Positions 22,936 through 38,546 of a stretch of DNA of 64,000 bases are shown piece by piece. The stretch is from positions 62,001 through 126,000 of the forward strand of contig JAOTOM010004305.1 in the NCBI GenBank assembly GCA_034440615.1. Reading direction: 5' to 3'. The position numbers and the translations under genes were made by a program. Source of the stretch: Ashinkailepas kermadecensis. Lineage: Eukaryota > Arthropoda > Thecostraca > Neolepadidae. Under the pieces are notes generated by a model that saw only the letters and a program-made list of their open reading frames with translations, was not told the DNA's origin and did no database searches. Position 1 is the stretch's first letter, and every line of letters starts with the position of its first letter.

Positions 22936-24415
22936 TTGACTGTCTAACGTTGGGTGACGGGCGATTTCTGATGGCCTTTCACGGGTTATGGTCCGACTGT
23001 ATGTCTGGGTATTCGGGATCGTGAACTCAATATTCACACGCTTCGCCCTTTGTTTGATGTTACTATTGACTAGGGAGTGGCCGTGATATTTAGTGTGTTA
23101 GATTTTAAGATATTAAGTGATATTAAGTCACTTCTACAGCATTGGCTGACAAAAATATTCAGATTAGGGGCCATAAGCTCAGATGTCGGCTGTCTCCGAC
23201 CATACAGTGCGTGTCGTTGGTGAGAGGGAGAATGGTCCGTCAGCTCCAGCACCCGGCGCCAGCGTTAGAGGATGATCTGCATGCATGAACTGTAACAAAA
23301 TGCTACGGAATCGCAACCTGTTCTCACCATAGTTTTGTCATTCCACTGTACCAGCTCACAGTGTACTATCTGATGTTTCTCAGAATATTGATATCCAAAA
23401 TAATGAAAGCTACGGGCAGCAGATTCTTCTCTTTGTCTTCTCCAGAAAGCTTGACACGGATTCCGAATGTCCTCCAGACACGTGACCCACTCGCAGTCCA
23501 TGTTTCTAGCCCCCTCTTTCACACACACACAATAAGAAGGGTACTTATAGGCGTTGGCTTAGAAACTCCGAGAAGAGTGGGACAGATAACTTTTTTTTCA
23601 GGTGGATTATTGCCACGCAACTCCATTGTCGTAGTGCGAAATTATTCTGAGATTGGTGTTGGACAGTGTCATTTGCCCCTACTACCAAGCCTGCTCAGGC
23701 AGCTGACCGCTGACGGGTCAGTGTAACAGAGTTTCCATACAATTGCACTTTTGGCTGTCCCGTAATTGAACATGCTGTATCCCGTAAGCGCGCCGGTCTG
23801 TCGCCCTGAACTGTAACGCGAGCCGTAACGGTCCTTCCGACGGCCGCCGCCGACGCGGCTGCACCCGGAAGTCTAAAGTTCACTGCAAACAATAGGGGCG
23901 GTGCCGAGCCGGCGACCGGGCGATCTCAGCGCCCTACCCCCGCCGGGCAGTCGTCTCTGAGCAGCCAAGCGACGCGGGTCTGTAACGCGCTGGCAGTCGC
24001 GCGTTCTAAATTAATAACTGATTTCGGCCTTAAAATTCAACGCTAGGAAATATCGCGGTCGTTCGTTGTCTTGGAACATTTTACGTATGTACTGGAGTTT
24101 GCGTGTTACTGTTCAATTGCCATAACCGACTGCACAATATACCGTGCATAGGAAAATCTTTTTGAACAGCCGAACTGGTTATCGAGACGCGAGGTCATTA
24201 TCCTGGACTATCACGTAGCCTTTATAGAAACTTCTCTACAGTCAATCCACCGTCTAACGGACTCTAGATATTAAAATAACGAGGGATGCGCTGGTGGAAG
24301 AGAAAGTGTGATAAAGCCAGAGCGGGTGACGCATCCTAAAATTGCAATACTCACGTAATAGGCGAACACTGCCCTGTCCCATTAAGTGACTGCCAGGATT
24401 TTTCATCATGCTGAT
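22936..24415. other. Non-coding spacer, GC-rich patch at 23770-24000
   Basis: No gene recognised. Parts of 23570-24260 resemble 34010-34160: GAGAAGAGTGGGAC versus GAGAAAAGTGGGAC, and TAACGGACTCTAGATATTAAA versus TAACGGACTCTGAATGTTAAA. This suggests two copies of an old dispersed repeat. Confidence 0.4.
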
Positions 24416-25470
<1,055 letters not shown>

Positions 25471-28391
25471 CTATTGAATTTGCGAACCAGTTATCGCACA
25501 AACGAGGAAGAGCTAGACTATCACTGCCAGGCAACCGAACCTGCCTACGCTACCTTACCTTATCCTAATTGAAGGTTCCTGCATCTGAACCTGCCAACCT
25601 TCCCGTAAGCCTCTGCCGACTAAAATACATGGTCAGATATCCTGTAAGTATCTATTCAATCTTCAAGCACAAAATGTCCACAAATTGTATCAGTCGCCAC
25701 GAATTTGAGCTGCAGAAAGAGTCTTATTTATGCTCTATGTTAAGTCAATGAAGTCATTTTTGTCGCATGCAATTTGCATCAGCCGATACTTCATCCAGGG
25801 CACCTTCACTATGTACACAGATGGACCAACCTTATCTGAAAGAACTTTGGAACTTACATTCCAGCTTAGAATCTCCACTTCCTCTGCAAACAGGGTCATC
25901 AGGAGAGAGCTGCAGCTACGATGATTCTGGAAGTTCCAGGTTGAAGCTCTGGTTGAACAGGAGAACACAGGGAGCATATAAAAGTTCAATGCCAACTCCG
26001 CCGTTTCCCTGCTGCGAAGTCGCTGAAACTCATCTGGTCCTCTGATGAAAGCATCTTTGTTGAATGAAAAAATAGAATCTTTGTGTCTGATGAAAGCATC
26101 TTATTAATCGCTGCATCAACAAGCAAAACGACAGAGTTTACGCTCGACACCCTGCCGCTCGCCGATGAGATGCGAGTCCGAACCGGATCCGAGTTCACTG
26201 CCGCAGACATGGCGGTCAGGTGATGGTTGGCGCCTGTGTATTAGTATAGCATTAGGGGAAACACATTTGGTAAGGTTCATTGAAACCGGCGTGTGCTTAG
26301 ACCAGCGCAGCTACCGAGAGTTTCTGGAAAGCTAGTTAGCCCCTATAATAGGCGAATGTACGCAAAACGATGGATCTTCCGGCATGATTGGCAAACCTGC
26401 CATGCTTCATCGGGTGTGCGCTATGATGATTGCTTTTTTCAACTGTTTTTCGAAAGTGCTGCTCACAGAGACGTTTCTGGTGCACTTTGTTATGAACTGA
26501 TTCTAAATCTGCCTGAACTTTCTTATGCAAAATCGCCAAAAGCACTTCCAGCACTGAGTGCGTGCACATATTTGGAAAAGAAATGTGGCAATCTGTGGAC
26601 GGAGTTTGAATGAACGCATGCAAATACACCACACACGCTTCTGGAAACAATACTTTTCGAGAACAAAAGTTGAGAAAGTGTTCGCTCTATGTACGCCAGT
26701 TCTGATATGAGCGGTACATCAGGCCTGATAAATGGCCACCCAGCAGTCCGAACCTCATTCGTGTGCAGTGAGTTAGAGCACACGGTAGGCCGTCGTGTTG
26801 GGATTCGATGTGTTGGTTACTTGAAGCTGACGGTAGAGGACGCTGGTTGGAAATGTTTCAGCGATGAATTAGCAACGCGTTGTCACACTTCCGCATCGCC
26901 TTCAGGCCTTCATCAACTGCGGTGGTGAACGATTTCAGAACGCTGTAAATATATGAAGTGTTTCTCACGCTGTTTGCTTCTGGGACAAGCATGGCATGTT
27001 TTTTAAATGTCCATGTTGCATTTTCCCTGACGATTCTTCTCATCAAATTGATACGTATTGATGTCACTTGATATTAAATTATCTTCATATTGCCAGACTA
27101 TCTTTATTTATCTAGGCCTATTATTGTCGAATATACCGGGAACGAAATCAGTGTTCTCGTTTTTTTTGGTGAGGGAGAGACACTGTTTTTTTTAAGAATA
27201 AGGTTTGAGTTCAGGATAGTAGCAGGTAAGGTCATATCAAGATGTAATGCTGCTGCCTGAAAGCTACCTGATACTAAAAGGTGTATCCCAATGTAAGATG
27301 CTGCATTCATGTACTACTCTCTGTGTTGAGGGTTTATGCCTATATGTGCCTTGTAATGTGATGCATTTCTTAGTCTACTATCACAATTTTGAAGTTTCAT
27401 ATGAAGATCGTACATTGTGAACCGGAAGTAAATGCACCTCAGCAATATATGCGTCGAGTTGGATAGAAGTAGGTCTAGTTGGCCGGACGTAACACAAATT
27501 TGCTATCAGACCATTCGGAAAACATAGTACTCGGTGTTTTGTCTTTGCATCGAACTGTTGGAAAATATTTGCATAATTAGTGATATTTACGAACAGAAAT
27601 TGCCAATTAAGTCGGGAATTATAAATTTCATACAGATAAGTTGAAAATAAAACTGGAGCTGGAGGGTGTGGATTTTCACAGCAGATATATTTCACCGTTA
27701 GGCATGAAGGAAAACACAAACAAGTGTAAGCATCAATAAGACAGCTATATTCTGAAGTATCTCCTGTATTCGATTGTCTCGCAAGAAAATGCCATTCGGG
27801 AGCTGAACCGAAAGTACACTGTCCTCTTCAAGATGATACGTGATCAAACGACGACAAAAACTTGGTGTATGTGATTTCTTCTTCAGGTAGGTAGGCTAGG
27901 AGAGGAGGGGGGGTTGAGATGGGCGAAGGTCCCTGGATTGTGTGGGTGGAGTGGGTCTATATTTTTAGACCACGTGGTCAGCAATAAGGGATGAACCTTT
28001 ATGTACCAAGTTCTAGAGATGAAAAGACTCTAATGGGGAATTCACTTGAGCGCATTCAAGAGAGAATAAGAGAACATTCGCTGAAAAGCTATCCATGAGA
28101 AAATCCTGGGTGCGCTCCTGGGGACACATGCTGCCAAGCCCCACGAAAGTGCAGTCTCCCCTAACAATGAGCCTCATCCGGTAGGGACCGTGCCATCTCC
28201 TCAGCCAGGACCGTTGCCCTCTCCTCAGTCAGTGACCATTTCTTATTGCTTCAGAATTACTGGAGGAGGGGAGGAGGCGGTCTAGTTTGTTCGGATGGTA
28301 ATTCAGCAGTCGCCAATCGATGATGGCCCATCAATGTTATGGTAATTACTACAGGTGTGTTGTCAGACCAGAGGCACCGAGTACCATTGGC
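25471..28391. other. Non-coding stretch with a possible mariner-like scrap at 26706-26762
   Basis: The plus strand between two stops reads YERYIRPDKWPPSSPNLI, which resembles the WPPYSPDL block of mariner-type transposases; nothing on either side confirms it. The rest shows no gene or repeat I can support. Confidence 0.3.
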
Positions 28392-29475
28392 TGATGGCGG
28401 CGCCGGTCCCCGACCTCATGTCAGAGGAGCGGGGGCGTGTCGCTCGGTACACCCACTGTCTGCTGATGGCGGCGCCTGCCCCCGACCTCATGTCGGAGGA
28501 GCGGGGGAGTGTCGCTCGGTACACCCACTGTCTGCTGATGGCGGCGCCCCCCGACTCATGTCGGAGTGTCGCTCGGTACACCCACTGTCTGCTGATGGCG
28601 GCGCCGTCCCCGACCTCATGTCGGAGGAGAGGGGGGGTGTGGTAACACTGTTGTGATGGCGGCGCCCCGACAACTTGTCGGAGGAGCGGGGAGTGTCGCT
28701 CGGTACACCCACTGTCTGCTGATGGCGGCGCCGGTCCCCGACCTCATGTCGGAGGAGAGGGGGAGGGGGGTGTCGCTCGGTACACCCACTGTCTGCTGAT
28801 GGCGGCGCCGGTCCCCGACCATCTTGTCGGAGGAGAGGCGTACACCATGTGCTACCTCATTGGGGGGGAGTGTCGCTCGGTACACCCACTGTCTGCTGAT
28901 GGCGGCGCCTGCCCCCGACCTCATGTCGGAGGAGCGGGGGAGTGTCGCTCGGTACACCCACTGTCTGCTGATGGCGGCGCCGGTCCCCGACCTCATGTCG
29001 GAGGAGAGGGGGAGGGGGTGTCGCTCGGTACACCCACTGTCTGCTGATGGCGGCGCCGGTCCCCGACCTCATGTCGGAGGAGAGGGGGGGTGTCGCTCGG
29101 TACACCCACTGTCTGCTGATGGCGGCGCCGGTCCCCGACCTCATGTCGGAGGAGAGGGGGGGGGTTCCTCGGTACACCCACTGTTGCTGATGGCGCGCCG
29201 TCCCGACCTCATGTCGGAGGAGGGGGAGTGTCGCTCGGTACACCACGGCTGATGGGGCGCCGCCCCCCCTGGGGGGGGGGGGAGTGTCGCTCGGTACACC
29301 CACTGTCTGCTGATGGCGGCGCCGGTCTCCGACCTCATGTCGGAGGAGCGGGGGGAGTGTCGCTCGGTACACCCACTGTCTGCTGATGGCGGCGCCGGTC
29401 TCCGACCTCATGTCGGAGGAGCGGGGGAGTGTCGCTCGGTACACCCACTGTCTACTGATGGCGGCGGTGTTAGCT
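28392..29475. repeat. 72-bp minisatellite, about 15 copies, ragged
   Basis: The unit has GGCGGCGCCGGTCCCCGACC, then TCATGTCGGAGGAGCGGGGG, then GTCGCTCGGTACACCCACTG and TCTGCTGAT. Many copies carry small insertions or deletions in the G run or are shortened (28555, 28655, 28830, 29180, 29245), so no frame holds across the array. Confidence 0.95.
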
Positions 29476-30516
29476 CGCTACACAACAGGCGACCCGGTTG
29501 CGCTGGGCGAAATGCTAGGTGTTTGTGGACTGCAACGCTCGGTCACATGTGCTTCCATGTTCTTCCATGTTCTTCGATGAGCTTCCCTGCTATCATGTTC
29601 GTCACATGCAATGCTGAAATGAAAGTGTCTTTTTAGTTCATGGATATATTTTTTATAGTGAGAGAAATGCAATGAACAAGCGGTAAACTAATCATATCAA
29701 CAACCAATGAACCGAGTTCGATCGACGAATCGATATCGAAGACATCAAAGGACAAACCAAGACATGTATGTGTTCTTTCGGTGCTCCATCTCTGAGGTGC
29801 ATCATTCTTTCCGTTTCTTATTACCACGAGGTCTGATGCTAACTTGCTTTTATATCTAGATAGATTGAATTTGTTCGGCACATCTTGACATGACAAACTG
29901 CCACCAAACACCGCCAACACGAGAACACCTTACTAACAACACCACCATCCTCATGTCATGCCCGGACCGAGGCATGTCTCATGGTGCTGGTGACTTTATG
30001 CATACGTGAGCACACAGCAGAAATAAACAAACCAGTCAACGCACACGTCACATTGTCACTATGGAATAACGCATGAAAAACACGGCGAAGAGTGAGGCAA
30101 AAAAGCGTTGAGATATAAATGCGATGCAGTGCACCATGGTTGTTGTAAATAGTTAATATGGGATTAGACGTGTTTCATGAGTGACTCTTCAGGAACTAAT
30201 GAATTGTAAGATGATGCTGCCAGAACAGCACGTGTGAAACCAGTGCTCAAGTCATGCTGTACATATACTTCAGTGTGTTTATTTGCATTATACAGAACAG
30301 TGAATTTTGAAAATGGATTAATGTTTGAATCGGAAACGTCAATAGCCGAATACAACTATACATGCCACTTGGTGAATTATTTTACCGACTACCTAATGAA
30401 ACGAAGAAAACAATACGAGCAATCGAAAACCTGGACCAAAAACTTGCTAAAGCTAAATGCTCTCTTCTCTTTAACAGTCAATGGATAAAATAAGATATCC
30501 TGTGAAGACATACCGA

Positions 30517-30517
<1 letters not shown>
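29476..30517. other. Non-coding spacer
   Basis: No gene or repeat supported. Confidence 0.4.
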
Positions 30518-31735
<1,218 letters not shown>

Positions 31736-32232
31736 CTCGTCCAGGTGGTTCTCGTCCCGTCCAGGTGGTGCTCTTCCCGTGTTGGTGGTGCTGGTCCCGT
31801 CCAGGTGGTGCTCTTCCCGTGCAGGTGGTGCTGGTCCCGTCCAGGTGGTGCTCTTCCCGTGCAGGTGGTGCTGGTCCCGTCCAGGTGGTGCTGGTCCCGT
31901 CCAGGTGGTGCTGGTCCCGTCCAGGTGGTGCTCGTCCCTCTAGGTGGTGCTTGTCCCGTCCAGGTGGTGCTGGTCCCGTCCAGGTGGTGCTGGTCCCGTC
32001 CATGTGGTGCTCGTCCCGTCTAGGTGGTGCTTGTCCCGTCCAGGTGGTGCTGGTCCCGTCCAGGTGGTGCTGGTCCCGTCCAGGTGGTGCTGGTCCCGTC
32101 CAGGTGGTGCTGGTCCCGTCCAGGTGGTGCTGGTCCCGTCCAGGTGGTGCTGGTCCCGTCCAGGTGGTGCTCGTCCCGTGCAGGTGGTGCTCGTCCCGTG
32201 CAGGTGGTGCTCGTCCCATGCAGGTCTTGCTC
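31736..32232. repeat. 20-bp minisatellite, about 25 copies
   Basis: The unit is GTCCAGGTGGTGCTGGTCCC with CTGGTC/CTCGTC/CTCTTC and GTCCAG/GTGCAG variants. The 20-bp period makes three frames spell the same 20-residue repeat with a 60-bp period, explaining the open frames on both strands. Confidence 0.95.
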
Positions 32233-35200
32233 GTCCTGCCCATGGTCACGACACGGAGAGCGCACAGTCTGCGAAGATAATATTTTTGTAAATATAAAAT
32301 ATCAGATGGCAACGACGCTACGTTCGAAAGTCCAACGACTCTGTACAGTGTTGCGCTGTGGGAAAGCATCGCCACGAGTTGGATTCAGACACTTTACTAA
32401 TTGAGCTGATGGCTGAGATGAGCATTATTACATCAATGTATTGAACGTCATAACCTTTACTCATTCTTAGAAAAAAATGTAATGAGTTGAAAAGATTGCT
32501 TTTTTCTATAAAATTGAGCGAAGAGCTTTCAAGTCGTTCAAACCAGTGTCTGTCACACAATTCGACAGCGATGTTCCGGTGTGTCAGCGCGGTTTCTGTT
32601 CCCAGTCAATCTCTCGCCATCGAGGCAATAGTTTGGCTGGTGTTGCTTACGGATGCTATGCATCAGCTTGGATATTTGGGTAAAAATAAACCATGCAGGG
32701 CTGTGCGGAATTGCCAATTGCGGACAAAGTGATACTCATAGCGCTTGGTTCAGCGTCCGTATTTGCACTGCCCAATTCAGTCGGTGTGTGTGTGTGCCTG
32801 AGTTTGACCAGCCTGCCACCTTGAGGTGATATCGGCTGTTTAGTTGTTTTATAGATGAGCTGGCAGAATCGGTCCGGACGGTGCCGTTTAGGGGTGTAGA
32901 GGGATAGCAGTGGTCATCGCCGTTGGTTTGAACAATGCAAGAAGATATTGATACATGCACATGCGTATGTTTTCGGCCTTTTTGGAGTGTCTGTATTATC
33001 TTGTCTTTTTTTTTTTTTTTTTTTCTTTTTTTCCTGGTTTGGGCCGTTTTTTTTTTTTTTTTCTTTGTTCTTTTGTATTTCTTTGTTTTGTTTTGTTTTG
33101 TTTTTGTGTTTTTTTCCTTCCTTTTTTGCATCATGGGTAGACTTGGGCGGGTCAAGGCGATAGGATGTGTTTGGGCGTTCAGTGTTTGGAAGATTTGGCG
33201 CAGTATGTGGTTTGTGCTTGGTAGATGTGGTGTTTGTTTTGTTGTATGCTCTTGTGGCGGGTGCGTGGGTGATGACTGCGATGTTGTCTGAGCTGTCGTT
33301 TCTGAGTCGGTGTGTGTCTGGTTCGACCGTGGTTCTTACGGACTGCGTAGGGTGTTAGTGAGTGGTGGGTGTGCCTGGTAGTGGTGATGTATTGTGCGTT
33401 TCCGTTCTGGTACTGGTGGTAGTGCTTGTGTTGGGTGTGTGGGTGAATGGTGTCTGGGTTTGTGTTGTTTTGTTGCCTTGGTTGGGGTCGGATAATGATG
33501 GCTGGGTCGGTTTGTGTTTCTTTGGAGGGTGGTGGGGTGTGGATGTCTGTGTTTGTGTGGATTGGATGTCCGTGTGTGTTGTTGGATGTTCTGCGTCGAC
33601 TGCGAACCGTTGCCCCGACCTGCCGCGGTCGGGCTACGACAGTCGCTCTGATAATGACTAATTTTACCATCACGACACATGCCGTTTTATGCCACCGTAT
33701 GTGTCACCTATGCACGTGAGAGCCCATTCGGCAGCGTGGAAGATGTAGTAGTTACATGGACCCAATGGAATAAAACAAGTAAACATTTCCATTGTGTGCC
33801 GTCTTCGAGGACCAGTGCTGATCGTGAAGCGGTGAAAGGCTGCTTTTTCGTTGTACCTTTGCCAGGGAGCTCAAGTAGCATGTGCATGATGTGTTTTGTT
33901 TTCGTAGCTACGGTGTTTTTACCACAGGTTTGATTGTACGGTAGTGTTCGTTTCGCGTCGATCCCAGTGATTGGCGAATTATGGCCCCCACACGATCATA
34001 AGCGTAGGTGTAGAATCTTCGAGAAAAGTGGGACGGGGAAGTCCGGTGGAACCCTTCCGGAAGCTGGGGACGGTCAGTGCCGTGCGTCTCTGCTCGCAAG
34101 TCTGCTGCCACCGATCACTGCCGGGTCAATCCTCGCGCTTAACGGACTCTGAATGTTAAACCACAATGGACTGGAGGAGGGGAGAGGACGTTATTTTCGC
34201 ACCTTAATTGGCGAATTTTCACGATGCAGACTGGCACGGATATCGAGCTGAAATCTGCAATACATTTTCTTACATGAATTATGCACACCTCAATTAAACA
34301 CAAAATCCAAAAACACCCCTCAGTCTCGTATGTCGTCAGAGTGACGTCACTTCCCCTTATATGAAACTTTGAATAAGGTATACATGGGCACATTGACAAA
34401 GTTGCAATTGTGAAGGTAGAATATCATTGCTATGTCATTTGATAGCCCAGAAGCAGCTCCATGCACTGTTCTCTTGGAATGTGCACATACTTTGTCACGT
34501 GAATATTATTTATCGTAGAATAAAACCTATTACGTTTGTAGAATATTTCAAGGCGCTTTTCTCGCTGATTAAAAAAAAGATGGCACCGAGTATAAAGCTA
34601 TATATATATATATAGTCTGGTGAATCACTAATTGTTCGGTCGTATAGGAATTTGTGCGTGCAAACAAGTCGATTTAGTCTCTGAAACTGCATATTTTGAA
34701 GTTTCGTTGATGTTGCACATTTATATGGGAGATCATGGATTTTCTACTATTTGCCTCCTAAAATTACAATTTTATCCCACCCATTTTATTTGACATGGTG
34801 GTTTTACTGTTTTCGACAGGATTCAATACATGAGAGAACATGTCATTTCATTTGCTTCTATTTCTTTTCCGTCACGTCTAACAATTGATATGTTTTCATT
34901 CCTTGTCGTGAGAGGCAATGAGTAGTAATTATGCAATCTCAACAATATTTTCCATTCGTGGGGAATATCATGCAAGAGACACTGGTACGTATATTGGGAC
35001 ACTTCAATATTCAGACATCGGGCCACTAAAATGCTATGTTCAACGCTGTTGCCATGTTCGAACAAATCCCTATAAATGTGTTGCCATTCTCATAGAGTGA
35101 TGGCACTAATATTCGTCGTTGATCTATTTTATGTACTTATTGTATCATAGGAATTGAGTACTTACTGATGTGACATCGTTAGTGTTCAACTGCGCTTTCA

Positions 35201-35309
35201 TTTTGCATTAAAGCTGTATCAATGCACATTTAAGTCCATCCTGCTTATTGATTGGCAAAGACATCTTTCTCATGTTTATTTCTCATATAAACTAAATTTA
35301 ATCATTTCT
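32233..35309. other. Non-coding stretch with T-rich and TG-rich tracts
   Basis: Poly-T and TTTTC-rich DNA at 33003-33125, then TG-rich DNA at about 33160-33590. About 34010-34160 resembles 23570-24260 as noted there. No gene recognised. Confidence 0.45.
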
Positions 35310-36505
35310 ATTCCTGTCTCGTCCCAGCCACACCATGTCGCACTTTTGTTTGTTCAACGTTAACACTGACGCTTCACCAAATTCGTTCAGCATTTCAAAG
35401 GCCTGTGTAGCAGATCGACCATCTTTTACGAAACGAATGGTATCATCTGCATACTGCGATATTCTTATGTCTACTCCATTTATTATGATCCCTTCAATAA
35501 AATTTGATTTTCAAATTTCCATCCGAATACCTCTACCGCAAGCGCAAATAGCAGTCTCGAAATTGGACACCCTTGTCTAATTGCTCCGGTAGGGTAGAAC
35601 CAGCTAGATGAGTTCCCATTATTTAATATAACGAATTCAAGCCTGGTATATGAATTACGAATCCAACGAATGAAGTCATCTCTGAAATGAAACGCTTGCA
35701 ATGATCTCATTAAAAAGTAATGCTCTATCGAGTCAAACGCGACCGCGAAATCCAAATTTAGTAGAATGCCTGGTAGACCTTGTTTTTCATGATAGTCAAT
35801 GACATCATCCACCAACCACAAATTGTCTGCGATGTTTCTACCCTTAATAAATCCACTTTGCCCTTCTGCTACCAGATTGCCAATAACCGCAGATAATCTC
35901 AGTGCTAACACCTTTACGACTATTTTATAAAGAATATCTTGCAAGACTATCGGTCTCTTATTTTGGAACCGCGTCTGGTCGCCTTGTTTCGGCAAGAGAG
36001 CCACACCTTTGAGTAACAAAGAATTCGCCTGCGATATATACATAATTGATGTAATCCATTACCATTGATCCAATATGCTCCCAAAATGCTAGAAAGAACT
36101 CCTTTGTAAAACCTCGCGACCCTGGAGTTTTGTTATTTACCATCGATTTCAAGGCCTCCATGCATTCGTTTTCCGTTATAGGCCATTCGCACCTAATTTT
36201 GTCTATTTCTGACAGTTGTGGATTATCTGCATTTTCCCAATATCTATGAAATGATCCATTGAGCGCATGCTCATTAGGTACCAACAATGCTACTCCTCCC
36301 TGACCTCCGAACCTCCCATGACTAAATAATATTTCCCCCCCCATTCTGCACTCCACATCCCTTCATCGTCAGGTTTGGAATGCGTTTCCTGCAGTGCAGC
36401 TATGTGTCTGGGATATATTGTGTGTACGTGCCTAAAGAACGCTCTCCTCTTTAACTGGTTTCTCAGTCCACACCCATTGGCTGATATTATGCTAATACAC
36501 TTCAT
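35310..36505 (-). pseudogene. L1/Tx1-like LINE ORF2 relic (endonuclease start and reverse transcriptase)
   Basis: In minus order: 36505-36300 encodes an AP-endonuclease N terminus (ISANGCGLRNQLKRR, then ALQETHSKPDDEG). A frame shift follows into FGGQGGVALLVP, still endonuclease, and then abruptly ENECMEALKSMVNNKTPGSR, the segment before reverse transcriptase, so most of the endonuclease has been deleted. At 36043-35483 the RT continues with KRPIVLQDILYKIV, GQSGFIKGRNIADN, LLNLDFAVAFDSIE and AIRQGCPISRLLFALAVE. A third frame carries SQYADDTIRF at about 35460-35430, the polymerase YADD box. The AFDS, RQGCP and YADD order identifies an L1/Tx1-type RT. At least three frameshifts and the deletion make it dead. 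Confidence 0.88.
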
Positions 36506-36639
36506 GCAGGTGATTATTTACAATACGTATTGAACAGGTGAATCGCTATGGGTCGCTTCCTGCTTTAACTACCACCCTATCGCTTGTCATGCTCTCTTTC
36601 CTCTATTCCTTCCTATATTTCACACATCCGCTTTACCCC

Positions 36640-36672
36640 CCCCGCCCCCCCCCTCTCTCTCTCTCTCTCTCC
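36640..36672. repeat. Poly-C followed by (CT)n
   Basis: CCCCCCCGCCCCCCCCC then seven or more CT repeats, lying between the LINE ORF2 start and the GC-rich region to its right. Confidence 0.9.
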
Positions 36673-36689
36673 CGGGATCCTTCTCGTTC

Positions 36690-37350
36690 CTAATCCATCT
36701 TGCTGTGTCCATGGAGCATATATCGCCGTATGTCGCTAGGATATCGACGGCGCAAGCCGGTCGCAACAGTGTTGTTGGGGCGATCCCGCTGCTGTGCATC
36801 AGCACGTCTCCCTGCCTCGGCCAGCACACTCTCATCCTGGTTGGGCCGCTCCAGCGAGTGTTGCTCCTGGTCTCCACTGTCGATTTCTTCCTCTGTGACC
36901 ATAGACTGGCCCATGCCAGCGGTGTCACCTGATGAGCAGGCTCTTCTATGGTGGAGTGGATCGCGTCACCGGGAGCGGCCCGTCTCCGCCGCATACGATG
37001 CGGAGATGCCCTCGGCGCTTTCCTGCGCTGGCTGCGGACCAGGCGGCTGCCTGGAGCTATGGCCCCTGACAGACCTCGCCATCGCGGCAGAAGTTGTCTG
37101 TCGCGCGTCACCAGACGGAACTTGCTGCACGTCTATGGGCACCCCACTACGGCGCGCACCATCTGCTCCCCCTAGTGCAACTGCCTCTGACCACTGGGGC
37201 GGCCCGGCGATGGCCATCCCCAGAAGGTGTAGCGTCAGATGACGGTCGTATAGGTGCCTCCGCCGCCGCATTCCTCTCCCGATGATGCTCCGCCACCACG
37301 CAGAGCTGGTGCTGCAGACCTGTGGGTGCACAAAGCACTTAATCACTTGA
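36690..37350 (-). pseudogene. Possible ORF1 remnant of the same LINE
   Basis: GC-rich DNA directly 5' of ORF2 on the minus strand. One frame ends with an acidic, Gln-rich tail (MVTEEEIDSGDQEQHSLERP and on to HGHSKMD, stop near 36690). A neighbouring frame upstream is Gly/Arg/Pro-rich. Position and composition suit an ORF1 nucleic-acid-binding protein, but I see no CCHC knuckle, coiled coil or RRM, so the call rests mainly on its neighbour. Confidence 0.35.
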
Positions 37351-37427
37351 CCTGTGACCTAGTTCTTGCCTCGCAGAAAAAAAAAACACGCTGAATGTCT
37401 TGAGGTCGTTAACGTTAGCTGCATTTC

Positions 37428-37473
37428 TGACAATTAACAGTCGCATGCTTCGGCATGCGACTGTTAATTGTCA
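37428..37473. other. Perfect 21-bp hairpin with TTCG loop
   Basis: TGACAATTAACAGTCGCATG plus C (37428-37448) is followed by TTCG and then its exact reverse complement (37453-37473). The closing pair and loop are C(TTCG)G, the exceptionally stable tetraloop when transcribed. Downstream, GGAATCGGTCCAGTGG and TTTTTGAGAT resemble words common in metazoan dispersed repeats. Confidence 0.95.
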
Positions 37474-38453
37474 TTTCAATTATTGGAATCGGTCCAGTGG
37501 TTTTTGAGATGCGAATATTCAGCGAGTTTGGCATCAGTTGTTTTTAACCAGTGATAGTTTGGCGTCGGTTGTTCTTAACCAGTGGCATTTTAAAACAAAT
37601 GAAAAATAACAGATCCCAGGCCACACGCTTGACTAAATATCATTACTTTGACAGACTTCAAGCCCCATGCTGTTGTATTACGTGCCACTAGCATGGTGTT
37701 CATAAACGTGTTCCTTTTAGGTGTGTGACCTTGACCTATGACCATATGTTTTCCTGAAACAAAATGTTTCATATGTCCTGACTTTACACGGCGTAGAGCT
37801 ATTGATTGTCGTTTGACTCCTTCAAATGGGTTCTGAGATTGCTGTCTTGTGGTGGGCGTTGGAGGGTGAAAAACGCTCCTCCCTCGGGGCAGGAAGTTTT
37901 TGTTGAGTTAAGTTCAGGTAGATAAAAGCATCTTATTGGTATATAAACTCAGAACACCAACACACATTGTGATATCTGTCCTTATGTTATTGAAAACATA
38001 TATGTGTTAGGTTGAGTTTAGCTACCCTATCCATATATGTGGATTATCCTGGTAAAAATAAAAACGATTTCGACTTCTGTGTCGTGGGAGGTGAACAGGT
38101 GAATATCCTAACTACTGATGCTAATGCATGATCTGCAAGCATCACTTAACCAGTCTTTTAGGGTAACATGCATTTGTTTACAGGATGAGCTAAGGTTACC
38201 ACGGAATCCTGGAATTGCTATAAATATATTGGTTTCGTAACTGAGCGGGGCAAGGTATGGGCTATATTCATAGCTAACGCAGTCAACGGGTTCGAATAGG
38301 ACTAGAGCCTCAAGGAAATGTGCATGGACCGAGTCGGGGTGAGAAAATTGGGCCCATTTCGAACTCCAATATGAACTTCCAACCATTCCCGCAATCTTAA
38401 TTTGAATCATAGATAAACCATGGACTTGCAAGCAAGTTCGGAGGTAAGGGTAG
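37474..38453. other. Non-coding spacer
   Basis: Near 37520-37590 a GTTTTTAACCAGTG / GTTCTTAACCAGTG pair repeats. No gene recognised. Confidence 0.4.
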
Positions 38454-38546
38454 CTTCTCGTCACCACCAATCAGTCCGACCGAACAGAAACAAGCACGTG
38501 CACCCAATTCACACCGGTCGCACCACCCACTACCCAACCGACCAGC

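Noticed and set aside
26706..26762. Mariner transposase gene
   Set aside because: Only an 18-residue WPPSSPNL-like patch between stops. Too short to call beyond a possible scrap.
36700..37242. 180-codon plus-strand frame in the GC-rich block
   Set aside because: Open on both strands owing to GC content. The position 5' of a minus-strand LINE ORF2 makes the minus strand the better, though weak, candidate.
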